Shown: piece by piece, positions 56,297 through 63,510 of the stretch | How the letters are laid out: every line of letters begins with the position of its first letter | How positions within the stretch are numbered: position 1 is the stretch's first letter | Assembly: GCF_001544915.2 (NCBI RefSeq) | Contig: NZ_FCOE02000011.1 | Location: 62,001 to 126,000 of the forward strand | Direction of reading: 5' to 3' | DNA length: 64,000 nt | Source: Caballeronia pedi | Lineage (GTDB): Bacteria > Pseudomonadota > Gammaproteobacteria > Burkholderiales > Burkholderiaceae | Translations under genes and position numbers: made by a program | The notes under the pieces: generated by a model | Told to the model about the DNA's origin: nothing | The model's database searches: none | Seen by the model: the letters and a program-made list of their open reading frames with translations, nothing else

Positions 56297-56707
56297 TCAG
56301 GACAGGACGGGTGGCGCGCGCGGACTCGCGGCGTTGAAGGATTTCGACGAGACAGTGTCGATGACCACGAAGCTCGAAACGCGCGTGACGCGCTCGACGC
56401 GCACGGCGTTATTCGCGGCGCCCGTGGCGATCGGCAGATTGTGCGCGAGCAGTCCGCAATACGAACAGGCGTCGAAATGGCTCGCGGCGTCGTGGTGACC
56501 ACCGTGCCCGGCGTCCTCCTGCGCGACCGCGTGATGCCCTTCGTGCGCCTGCGCTTCCGGTGCGTCGACGGCGCACAGAATGGCTTCCGTATCGCTCGCC
56601 GCATTGCGCGCCGCGAGCGTCTGACTGATGACCGGCGCGACAATGGCGAGCCACATGGCGGCGATGCCGAGCCATGCGACGAAGCGATTGCGCGCGTTGC
56701 GGTTCAT
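56297..56707 (-). CDS. DUF2946-family His-rich exported protein
   Basis: A 136-residue protein with a signal-anchor near residues 10-28 (VAWLGIAAMWLAIVAPV), then a strongly His-rich part (EGHHAVAQEDAGHGGHHDAA) and the family motif ACSYCGLLAHN with two Cys. DUF2946 proteins occur next to TonB-dependent copper receptors in several proteobacteria, where a metal role is assumed but not proved. The ATG at 56707 has no good ribosome site; the first 20 residues of a longer frame are non-homologous. It is upstream of the receptor and PepSY genes on the same strand, which suggests a metal-acquisition cassette. Confidence 0.85.
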   Translation of the reverse strand: MNRNARNRFVAWLGIAAMWLAIVAPVISQTLAARNAASDTEAILCAVDAPEAQAHEGHHAVAQEDAGHGGHHDAASHFDACSYCGLLAHNLPIATGAANNAVRVERVTRVSSFVVIDTVSSKSFNAASPRAPPVLS

Positions 56708-56858
56708 GAGGGAAGTTTGCGTGGCCGTGCGGAAGATTGAACGAGATTGTAGGCAGGCGTTCGGCAAGCCGCAATCTTGCAGTGCGTATGACCGGAATCG
56801 CTCGTCATCCGCGCGTCACGCCGCCATGTGCGGCGCCCGAAGCGTTGACGCATTTTCG

Positions 56859-56887
56859 CAGACATCGCCAGACGAATCGGTTAGAAT
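56859..56887 (+). promoter_or_regulatory. sigma70-like promoter for tRNA-Leu
   Basis: -35 CAGACA (56859-56864), 17-nt spacer, -10 TAGAAT (56882-56887), 72 nt upstream of tRNA-Leu. Confidence 0.5.
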
Positions 56888-56959
56888 TTCGGGCTTGGCA
56901 CAGTGGACCGGTGCCGGACACGGCGGCAAACGCCGGGCGCCCAGCGCGCCTGCCGTGCT

Positions 56960-57046
56960 GCGAGGATGGCGAAATTGGTAGACGCACCAGGTTTAGGTCC
57001 TGACGCCCGCAAGGGTGTGGGGGTTCGAGTCCCCCTCCTCGCACCA
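56960..57046 (+). tRNA. tRNA-Leu (TAG)
   Basis: An 87-nt class-II tRNA with a long variable arm and encoded CCA: acceptor GCGAGGA/TCCTCGC, D arm TGGCGAAATTGGTAGACGCA, anticodon loop TTTAGGT (anticodon TAG), variable arm GACGCCCGCAAGGGTGT, T arm GGGGGTTCGAGTCCCCC. A hairpin terminator follows within 10 nt. Confidence 0.96.
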
Positions 57047-57049
57047 CAC

Positions 57050-57085
57050 GAAACCCCTTTCATCGGCAAAGGGGTTTTTCGTTTT
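57050..57085 (+). terminator. tRNA-Leu terminator
   Basis: A stem AAACCCCTTT/AAAGGGGTTT (57051-57060 with 57068-57077) is followed by TTCGTTTTT. On the other side its A-rich flank may also serve the minus-strand gene ending at 57103. Confidence 0.88.
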
Positions 57086-57102
57086 TGCGGCGGTTATTCC
57101 GT

Positions 57103-57489
57103 CTAAATGCTGAGTTCGCCCACTTCGACCATCATCACCTCGCCTTTATCCTGCGACCGTCCGTCGAAGTCGATGCCCGCACGGTCCATCACGCGCCTGA
57201 TCTCCTCCGGTATCTGCTCGCTTGCGCGCGCAGCGGCGATCGGCCGGTCGACATGCGAAAGAAACCGCCGCACGCATGCCGGCTGCCAGAACACGAAGAC
57301 GTTGAGCGGGTACGTGAGCTGGGCGTCGGCGCGGCGATGGGCGGTGATATGCAGGCCCACCGTCGGCGAGACGTGCATCTGGCGCGGACACACGCGAAAG
57401 TCGAAGCCGAAATCCGTCGCCACGCTCCTGACGAGATAAGGCAGGCAAGTTTCGCTGAATTGTTTGTTCTCGGATTTGCTCAAGGCCAT
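57103..57489 (-). CDS. conserved-looking hypothetical protein
   Basis: I do not recognise this 128-residue cytosolic protein. It has no signal or membrane segment; it contains three Cys (CLPYLV, RVCPRQ, QPACV), an aromatic core (DFGFDFRVCPR, TYPLNVFVFWQPACV) and a charged C-terminal helix (QIPEEIRRVMDRAGIDFDG). The start at 57489 is well supported by AGGAGG nine nucleotides upstream, which speaks for a real gene. It is divergent from the squalene-synthase-family gene 189 nt away. Confidence 0.7.
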   Translation of the reverse strand: MALSKSENKQFSETCLPYLVRSVATDFGFDFRVCPRQMHVSPTVGLHITAHRRADAQLTYPLNVFVFWQPACVRRFLSHVDRPIAAARASEQIPEEIRRVMDRAGIDFDGRSQDKGEVMMVEVGELSI

Positions 57490-57677
57490 GAGCGCCCTCC
57501 TGAGTCGATGGCGGCAGTCTCGCGCGCGCGGCGATGCGCGTCGGTGCTTCGGCACACAATCGCGCGGCGCGAGCGCGTTGGCAGCGAAGCCGCGCTTCGC
57601 CGGATAAAATGAGCGCCCGTGCGTCGGCCAGCGCCTGGCGAAGCCACAAAACAAAACCTCCCCCACCAGCCCCGTCC

Positions 57678-58520
57678 GTGAATTTCGACGATTATTGCCA
57701 GCAAAAGGCCGCCCCCGATGGTTCCGGCACGTACTACGCGCTGCGCCGCGCGCCGGTGTCGAGCCAGCCGCTTCTGACCGCGCTCTACGCGCTCTACCGC
57801 GAGCTCGAAGAGACCGTCAAGGAAACCAGCGATCCGGCCATCGGCCGCACCAAGCACGCGTGGTGGCAGAGCGAACTGGGCCGCCTCGACGGCGGCGAAC
57901 CGACGCATCCCGTCACGAAGGCGTTGCGGGCGCACGCGGGCGACGCCGCGCATCCCGTTCTCGACGATGCCGGGCGCGCGTCGCTTGCCGCGGTCGTCGA
58001 TGGCTTCGGCATGGATCTGGATCAGGCACGCTATCTCGACTGGCCCGGCCTCAGGCGCTATCTGGAGCAGACGGGCGGTGCGTTCGCGACGGCCATCGCA
58101 CGCGCGAGTGCACGCGCTCCGGAGCAAGCCGCCGCGTGGGCCGCGCCGCTCGGCTCGGCGCTGTTGCTCGCCGAACGCGTTCAGGCCATCGGCGACGATG
58201 CGCGCCACGGCCGCATCTACATTCCGATCGACGAGATGCAGCGCTTCAACGTGACCGCCGCGGACATCATCAATCGCAAGTACAGCGATGCATTCACGGA
58301 TCTCATGCGCTTTCAGACCGGACGCGCGCGGCAGGCGCTAACCGAAGCGCTCGCGGCCATCCCCGCTTCCGAGCGCGCGACGCAGCGTGTGCTGCGCGCG
58401 CAGGCGGCGCTGTCGCTCGCGCTGTTCGACGAGATCGAGCGGGAGAATTTCAAGGTGCTGCATCAGCGCATCGCGCTGACGCCGATCCGCAAGCTGTGGA
58501 TCACGTGGCGCACGCGCTAG
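57678..58520 (+). CDS. squalene/phytoene-synthase-family protein with altered first metal motif
   Basis: A 280-residue all-helical protein close to HpnD/HpnC-type prenyl synthases by its N-terminus NFDDYCQQKAAP and the second motif DDARHGRIYIP. The first Asp-rich motif, normally RE-x-DD-x-x-D, reads RELEETVKE at 41-49, so the metal-binding Asp residues are Glu44, Glu45 and Lys48. It may have another role, as in the mitochondrial complex I assembly factor NDUFAF6, a catalytically inactive relative. Start is GTG at 57678, without a ribosome site. Its TAG stop shares CTAG with the stop of the opposing gene. No other hopanoid gene is nearby. Confidence 0.8.
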   Translation: MNFDDYCQQKAAPDGSGTYYALRRAPVSSQPLLTALYALYRELEETVKETSDPAIGRTKHAWWQSELGRLDGGEPTHPVTKALRAHAGDAAHPVLDDAGRASLAAVVDGFGMDLDQARYLDWPGLRRYLEQTGGAFATAIARASARAPEQAAAWAAPLGSALLLAERVQAIGDDARHGRIYIPIDEMQRFNVTAADIINRKYSDAFTDLMRFQTGRARQALTEALAAIPASERATQRVLRAQAALSLALFDEIERENFKVLHQRIALTPIRKLWITWRTR

Positions 58521-59377
58521 ACGCGCAGCAGCGGTAGCGGCTCGACGCGCTGTCCGAGGATCGCGGCGGCATCGAATCTCCAGCAAGCAGGAATGGCCGT
58601 CGCATACAGCCTTCTCAGATCGACGCCGACCGGCAAGCCGCCGTCCGCGTCGAGCCGATCGAGCCGTGGCGGCATGCCGAAGAGGCCACCGCGCACGTTG
58701 CCACCCATCATGAAATGCGCCGCACCCGCGCCGTGCTCCGTGCCGCCTGCGGCATTTTCACGCGCGGCGCGTCCGAACTCCGAACGCGTCATCACGAGCG
58801 TGCGGTTCCAGTCGCCCGACGCGATCAGCGATGCACGCAACGATGCGAGTCCTTCAGCCAATCGGGCCAGCAGCGCCGCGTGACGATGCGCCTGATTCTC
58901 GTGCGTGTCGAAGCCATGCAACGTGACGCGGATCACGTTCGCGCCGTGCGTGTCTTTCACGCGATCGAACAAGTCATCGGCGCGATATTCATCCGCATGC
59001 GACGCCGTGTCCCAGATCTGACGCGAGCGGAAGTGCGAGCGGTTGGGCGCGTCGTAGCCGACGCCCTGCACGATCGCCATATCGTTCGCGCGCCACGCGT
59101 TCATCAACGGCAAGAGCGACGGATGAAGGGCCGTGCGTTCATCGAGCATCAACGCCCGATCCTTCGATATCGCGAGATTCGGCCTGAGCGCGCGATAGCG
59201 CGGATCGGCGATGGGAATCACAGTGTTGAGCGCATCGTTGCCGCCGTCGAGATCGACGAGCACCAGCGTGCGAATGGAAGATGGAGGATCGGATCGACTG
59301 AAGGCGAACGCGTCACCCACGCTGCCCGCACATCCTGCGAACGCGCCGGCAATCGAGAGGAATTGACGTCGGTTCAT
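58517..59377 (-). CDS. compact DUF1501-family protein
   Basis: A 286-residue exported protein with a Tat-like N-terminus (MNRRQFLSIAGAFAGCAG). It has DUF1501 landmarks: LVDLDGGNDALNTVIP, LHPSLLPLMNAW, GFDTHENQ, MTRSEFGR and the final FGMPPRLDRL. Most DUF1501 proteins are about 400 or more residues; here the stretch between FRSRQIWDT and HGFDTHE is only about 40 residues, so roughly a hundred residues of the usual middle appear absent. The frame is continuous with no sign of a frameshift, so this looks like a natural short form. It converges with the preceding gene. Confidence 0.8.
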   Translation of the reverse strand: MNRRQFLSIAGAFAGCAGSVGDAFAFSRSDPPSSIRTLVLVDLDGGNDALNTVIPIADPRYRALRPNLAISKDRALMLDERTALHPSLLPLMNAWRANDMAIVQGVGYDAPNRSHFRSRQIWDTASHADEYRADDLFDRVKDTHGANVIRVTLHGFDTHENQAHRHAALLARLAEGLASLRASLIASGDWNRTLVMTRSEFGRAARENAAGGTEHGAGAAHFMMGGNVRGGLFGMPPRLDRLDADGGLPVGVDLRRLYATAIPACWRFDAAAILGQRVEPLPLLRV

Positions 59378-59392
59378 CGCGGTCCGCGCGGC

Positions 59393-59758
59393 TCACCGCT
59401 TGTAGAGATCGCGCACCGCTTCTTCGATGTGCTGCCGCAAGAGACGCCGCTCGTCGGCGGTCATCACCGTATGGCGCGGCGGGCGCGCAGGCGGCGTCTG
59501 ATCGGCCTGTTGTACGGGTTGCATGGAGGGCGTGCCGGAGGCTCGATCGCGGCTCGAAGGAGTCGTGTTCGCGCGCTGCTGCGCGCGAATCATGCGGCCA
59601 TCGAAGCGATTCGGGGAACTGGTGAAGCCGCGATCGAAGCCGGTCGATTGCGCATAGGCGTGAGGCGTGCTCAGTACTGCGTAAAGCGCACTGGCAAGAA
59701 GTGTCTGTCTGAAGATGCGCTCAGCGCGCACAGGTCCGCGCTGCCGCGCTCCCTTCAT
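59393..59758 (-). CDS. small secreted protein of unknown function
   Basis: A 121-residue protein with a basic N-terminus, a signal segment (about 18-37, TLLASALYAVLSTPHAYAQ), a Ser/Thr/Pro/Gln-rich disordered middle and a charged C-terminal helix (MTADERRLLRQHIEEAVRDLYKR without the last residues shown as a domain). I do not recognise it. Start at 59758 has AAGGG upstream; the frame extends to 59836 without homology. It lies 15 nt upstream of the DUF1501 gene on the same strand, so the two are probably co-transcribed. Confidence 0.7.
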   Translation of the reverse strand: MKGARQRGPVRAERIFRQTLLASALYAVLSTPHAYAQSTGFDRGFTSSPNRFDGRMIRAQQRANTTPSSRDRASGTPSMQPVQQADQTPPARPPRHTVMTADERRLLRQHIEEAVRDLYKR

Positions 59759-59933
59759 GTTTTTCCCTTCGTTGCTCGACAACCGGACAGCCTCATTCTT
59801 TTCGCGCGCGTCTCGCAGTGGCTGGTCGGGCCGCATGACGCGCTGGTCTAATGGAGTATCTACCGAATGGCGGGCTTAGGTAAAGCAGTGTACGCACCAA
59901 ACCCTTAGGTCGTGCCACCACCTCCGTAAATTT

Positions 59934-59995
59934 TGTAACCAACTGTTACACTCGCTTTTGTTACAAACTCGGCGTTTGACCAAACGCGCTAAGAT
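59934..59995 (+). promoter_or_regulatory. ompR promoter region with three TGTAAC/GTTACA half-sites
   Basis: TGTAAC at 59934-59939 and GTTACA at 59945-59950 form an inverted pair, and a further GTTACA at 59960-59965 repeats it 15 nt away. A TAAGAT hexamer at 59990-59995 lies 6 nt before the ompR ATG, with no clear -35 and no ribosome site between. Autoregulation is a guess. Confidence 0.5.
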
Positions 59996-60001
59996 GCCTC
60001 C

Positions 60002-60727
60002 ATGGAAACCAAGAACCCTTCAAAAATTCTCGTCGTCGACGACGATCCGCGCCTGCGCGATCTGCTGCGACGCTACCTCGGTGAACAGGGCTTCAACGTC
60101 TACGTTGCGGAGAATGCGCCGTCGATGAACAAGCTCTGGGTGCGCGAGCGTTTCGATCTGCTCGTGCTCGATCTGATGCTTCCCGGTGAAGACGGTCTTT
60201 CCATCTGCCGGCGTCTGCGGGGCAGCAACGATCGCACGCCGATCATCATGCTCACCGCGAAGGGTGAAGATGTCGATCGCATCGTCGGCCTCGAAATGGG
60301 CGCCGACGACTATCTGCCGAAGCCGTTCAATCCGCGCGAACTCGTCGCGCGCATTCATGCGGTGCTGCGTCGTCAGACGCCGTCCGAATTGCCGGGCGCG
60401 CCGTCCGAAACCACCGAAGTGTTCGAGTTCGGCGAGTTCGCGCTGAACCTCGCCACGCGCACGCTCACGAAGAACGGTCAGGAAATTCCGCTGACCACGG
60501 GCGAGTTTTCGGTGCTCAAGGTGTTCGCGCGTCATCCGCGTCAGCCGCTATCGCGTGAAAAGCTGATGGAGCTCGCACGCGGCCGTGAATACGAAGTGTT
60601 CGACCGCAGCCTCGACGTGCAGATCTCGCGTCTGCGCAAGCTGATCGAGCCCGATCCCAGCAGTCCGCGCTTCATTCAGACCGTGTGGGGCCTCGGCTAC
60701 GTCTTCATCCCCGACGGCGCAGCCTGA
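60002..60727 (+). CDS. ompR: OmpR-type response regulator
   Basis: A 241-residue cytosolic regulator: receiver domain with phospho-acceptor Asp57 (LVLDLMLPGEDG) and the acidic DDD at 13-15 plus PKPFNP Lys, and a C-terminal winged-helix DNA-binding domain (about 140-238; LTTGEFSVLKVFARHPRQPLSREKL). It is the partner of the sensor kinase encoded 62 nt downstream. The ATG has no visible ribosome site, yet no upstream start exists; N-terminus METKNPSKILVVDDDP is typical. Likely controls envelope or osmotic-response genes. Confidence 0.96.
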   Translation: METKNPSKILVVDDDPRLRDLLRRYLGEQGFNVYVAENAPSMNKLWVRERFDLLVLDLMLPGEDGLSICRRLRGSNDRTPIIMLTAKGEDVDRIVGLEMGADDYLPKPFNPRELVARIHAVLRRQTPSELPGAPSETTEVFEFGEFALNLATRTLTKNGQEIPLTTGEFSVLKVFARHPRQPLSREKLMELARGREYEVFDRSLDVQISRLRKLIEPDPSSPRFIQTVWGLGYVFIPDGAA

Positions 60728-60789
60728 TCGATCCTTGAGCGAGTTTCGTCACGCTTTCCCCTCTTCATCGAGCTGAACCCGACAGACCC

Positions 60790-62154
60790 ATGCGCATCGA
60801 CAGGCGGCTACTGGCGCTCGCGTTCGGCGGCCTGTTCTGGCGAACCTTCGCGCTGATCGCGTTGCTCATCGCCGTCAGTCTGACGGCGTGGTTCCAGAGC
60901 TTTCGCGTGATCGAACGAGAGCCGCGCGCGCAGCGCGTGGCGCTGCAGCTCGTCGCTGTGGTCAAGCTCACGCGCACCGCCCTGCTCTATTCCGATCCCG
61001 ATCTGCGCCGCGCGCTGCTTCAGGATCTGGAGAGCAACGAAGGCGTGCGCGTGTATCCGCGCGAAACCACCGACAAGTACAAGCTGCAGCCCGATGAATC
61101 GCTCAACCGGTTGATCGAGCGCGACGTGCGCGGCCGGCTCGGCAACGAGACGATCATCGCGCAATCCGTGAACGACATTCCGGGCGTCTGGATCAGCTTC
61201 AAGATCGACGACGACGACTACTGGGTCGCACTCGACCGCGATCAGCTCGACACTGTCACCGGCCTGCAATGGGCCGGCTGGGGCGTGTTCGCGCTCGCGC
61301 TGTCGCTGTTCGGCGCGGCGTTCATCACGAGTCTCGTGAACCGGCCGTTCGCGCGCCTCGCGCTCGCAGCGCGCAGGGTCGGCTCGGGACAATCGCCCGA
61401 ACCCTTGCCCGAGCGTGGCATGGGCGTTGCGGCGGAAACCAATCGAAGCTTCAACCAGATGGTGCAGAACCTCGAGCAGCTCGAAGCGGATCGCGCGCTG
61501 ATGCTCGCGGGCATCTCGCACGATCTGCGCACGCCGCTCGCGCGTTTGCGTCTCGAAACCGAAATGAGTCCGTCGGACGAAGCGACCAAGCTCGCGATGA
61601 TCGACGACATCGAGCAGATGGACATGATCATCGGCCGCTTCCTCGACTACGCGCGGCCGATGCAGCGCATGCCCGAGGCGGTCGATCTGTCGATGATCGC
61701 GGGCGAACTCGCCGCGCGCTTCCAGGCCGACGAAGGCGTCGTGATGCACACCGATCTCGCGCAGGGCGCGGTGATCGAAGGCGACCCGACGGACGCGCGC
61801 CGCGTGGTCGGCAACCTGCTGGAGAACGCGCGCAAGTACGGGCGCAGCGAACATGACGACATCGCCCGCATCACGTTGCAGACGCGCGTCGCGCACGGCA
61901 AGGTCGAACTCTCCGTGATGGACGAAGGCCGCGGCATTCCCGACGATCAGGTCGCGCTCATCACGCGCCCGTTCTATCGCGTCGATACGGCGCGCACGCA
62001 GGCGAACGGCACCGGCCTCGGCATGGCGATCGTGCAGCGGCTCGTCACACGTCAGCGCGGCACGCTGCGGCTGCGCAACCGCACGCCTCTGCCGGGCTTC
62101 GAAGTGACCATCGACTTTCCGCCGATCAAAGGCGGCGCGCGTTTCGAAGGCTGA
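60790..62154 (+). CDS. envZ: EnvZ-type sensor histidine kinase
   Basis: A 454-residue inner-membrane sensor. Two helices (about 18-36 and 162-183) flank a periplasmic domain of about 125 residues; HAMP follows (LVNRPFARLALAARRVGSGQ). The dimerisation helix carries His244 (GISHDLRTPLARLR), then N box GNLLENARKYG, G1 DEGRGIPDD and G2 GTGLGMAI. It phosphorylates OmpR. The start at 60790 gives MRIDRRLLALAFGG. It forms the ompR-envZ pair with a 62-nt gap. Confidence 0.95.
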   Translation: MRIDRRLLALAFGGLFWRTFALIALLIAVSLTAWFQSFRVIEREPRAQRVALQLVAVVKLTRTALLYSDPDLRRALLQDLESNEGVRVYPRETTDKYKLQPDESLNRLIERDVRGRLGNETIIAQSVNDIPGVWISFKIDDDDYWVALDRDQLDTVTGLQWAGWGVFALALSLFGAAFITSLVNRPFARLALAARRVGSGQSPEPLPERGMGVAAETNRSFNQMVQNLEQLEADRALMLAGISHDLRTPLARLRLETEMSPSDEATKLAMIDDIEQMDMIIGRFLDYARPMQRMPEAVDLSMIAGELAARFQADEGVVMHTDLAQGAVIEGDPTDARRVVGNLLENARKYGRSEHDDIARITLQTRVAHGKVELSVMDEGRGIPDDQVALITRPFYRVDTARTQANGTGLGMAIVQRLVTRQRGTLRLRNRTPLPGFEVTIDFPPIKGGARFEG

Positions 62155-62175
62155 ACGCGCTGGCCGTCCCCATGG

Positions 62176-62212
62176 TTAGTTAAAAACTATTGGAGCGATT
62201 ATTTGTATAGGG
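62176..62212 (+). promoter_or_regulatory. OxyR-like binding site upstream of ahpC
   Basis: The left half TTAGTTAAAAACTAT (62176-62190) matches ATAG-n-T-n3-A-n-CTAT at nine of ten defined positions; a 7-nt spacer (62191-62197) is followed by a weaker right half (62198-62212, about four of ten). It lies 121 nt before the ahpC ATG. Exact OxyR binding is inferred. Confidence 0.55.
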
Positions 62213-62332
62213 TTAAGGTGAATCGGGTTAACGCGCAGCATGGCTGGCATTGAAAGTGTCACGCGCGCGTTACGGCGATCCCGTAGTTTGCTTGGAGTGT
62301 GTCCTTTCAACGATTTCACAGGAGTTTTCCGC

Positions 62333-62881
62333 ATGAAGACCGTTGGCGATAAAGTCGAAGCATTCACCGTCACCGCTGCGAAGCCGGGTTTCAACCATCA
62401 CGAAGAGCACGGGCAGTCCGCGTTCGAGGAAATCACCGAACAGTCTTTCCCGGGCAAGTGGAAGATCATCTACTTCTATCCGAAGGACTTCACGTTCGTC
62501 TGCCCCACGGAAATCGTCGAGTTCGCGAAGCTCGCGAAGGATTTCGAGGACCGCGACGCGGTTCTGCTCGGCGGCAGCGTCGACAACGAGTTCGTCAAGC
62601 TGGCATGGCGCCGCGAGCATAAAGACCTGAACAAGCTGAACCACTACGCGTTCGGCGACGTGAAGGGCGAACTGATCGATCAGCTCGGCGTGCGCGATAA
62701 AGAAGCCGGCGTGGCGCTGCGCGCGACTTTCATCGTCGATCCGGACAACGTCATCCAGCACGTGTCGGTCAACAACCTGAACGTGGGCCGCAGCCCGGAA
62801 GAAGTCCTGCGTATTCTCGACGGTTTGCAAACGGACGAACTGTGCCCGTGCAACCGTTCTGTCGGCGGCGCAACGCTGTAA
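62333..62881 (+). CDS. ahpC: alkyl hydroperoxide reductase C (2-Cys peroxiredoxin)
   Basis: A 182-residue peroxiredoxin reducing organic and hydrogen peroxides. Peroxidatic Cys57 is in DFTFVCPTEIVEF, and the C-terminus has Cys171 and Cys173 (ELCPCNRS), the pattern of AhpC enzymes paired with AhpD rather than AhpF. AGGAG precedes the ATG at 62333. ahpD follows after 97 nt, separated by a hairpin terminator, and an OxyR-like site lies upstream, so oxidative-stress control is likely. Confidence 0.96.
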   Translation: MKTVGDKVEAFTVTAAKPGFNHHEEHGQSAFEEITEQSFPGKWKIIYFYPKDFTFVCPTEIVEFAKLAKDFEDRDAVLLGGSVDNEFVKLAWRREHKDLNKLNHYAFGDVKGELIDQLGVRDKEAGVALRATFIVDPDNVIQHVSVNNLNVGRSPEEVLRILDGLQTDELCPCNRSVGGATL

Positions 62882-62900
62882 GCGTTTCCGGATGCCGCGA

Positions 62901-62943
62901 AACCCGCCACCGGCCGAATGCGTTCGGCGCTGGCGGGTTTTTT
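62901..62943 (+). terminator. hairpin between ahpC and ahpD
   Basis: Stem AACCCGCCA/TGGCGGGTT (62901-62909 with 62931-62939) with a GC-rich inner loop and a T run to 62943. It may end most ahpC transcripts, making ahpD expression lower through read-through. Confidence 0.8.
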
Positions 62944-62978
62944 AACGCCACGCCAATGCCACGAACAAGGAGAAAACA

Positions 62979-63500
62979 ATGGAATTCCTGTCCGCGATCA
63001 AGGAACTCGTGCCCGACTACGCGAAGGACATCCGCCTGAATGTCGACGGCACGATCGCCCGCTCATCGCTCGAAGGAAACGATGCGGTCGGTGTCGCGCT
63101 GGCCGCCGCGTTCGCCGCGAAAGCGACGAAACTGGTCGGCATCATTCGCAACGCGGGCGTGCTGTCGCCGGAAGAAACCAACGCCGCGCTCACCGCTGCC
63201 GCGCTGATGGGCATGAACAACGTGTGGTATCCGTATCTGGAGATGGCGGACAACGCCGACCTCAAGACGCAGCCCCCCAACCTGCGCATGAACGCGTATG
63301 CCTCTCACGGCGGCGTGGACAAGCGGCGCTTCGAGATGTATGCGCTTGCGGCGTCGATCATCGGCAAGTGTCACTTCTGCGTGAAGTCGCACTACGAGAA
63401 TCTCGTGGCCGAAGGCATGTCGACGACGCAACTACGCGACGTCGGCCGCATCGCGGCGGTGATCAACGCCGTCGCGCTGACGATCGAAGCGCAAGGGTAG
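62979..63500 (+). CDS. ahpD: alkyl hydroperoxide reductase AhpD (carboxymuconolactone-decarboxylase fold)
   Basis: A 173-residue AhpD that re-reduces AhpC. The redox CxxC is Cys131 and Cys134 in KCHFCVKSH, with His138 completing the active site. The fold is helical (LAAAFAAKATKLVGII, AALMGMNNVWYPYLEM). AAGGAG lies just upstream of the start. Together with ahpC it is a complete peroxide-detoxifying pair. Confidence 0.95.
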   Translation: MEFLSAIKELVPDYAKDIRLNVDGTIARSSLEGNDAVGVALAAAFAAKATKLVGIIRNAGVLSPEETNAALTAAALMGMNNVWYPYLEMADNADLKTQPPNLRMNAYASHGGVDKRRFEMYALAASIIGKCHFCVKSHYENLVAEGMSTTQLRDVGRIAAVINAVALTIEAQG

Positions 63501-63510
63501 CGTCGCCGGT

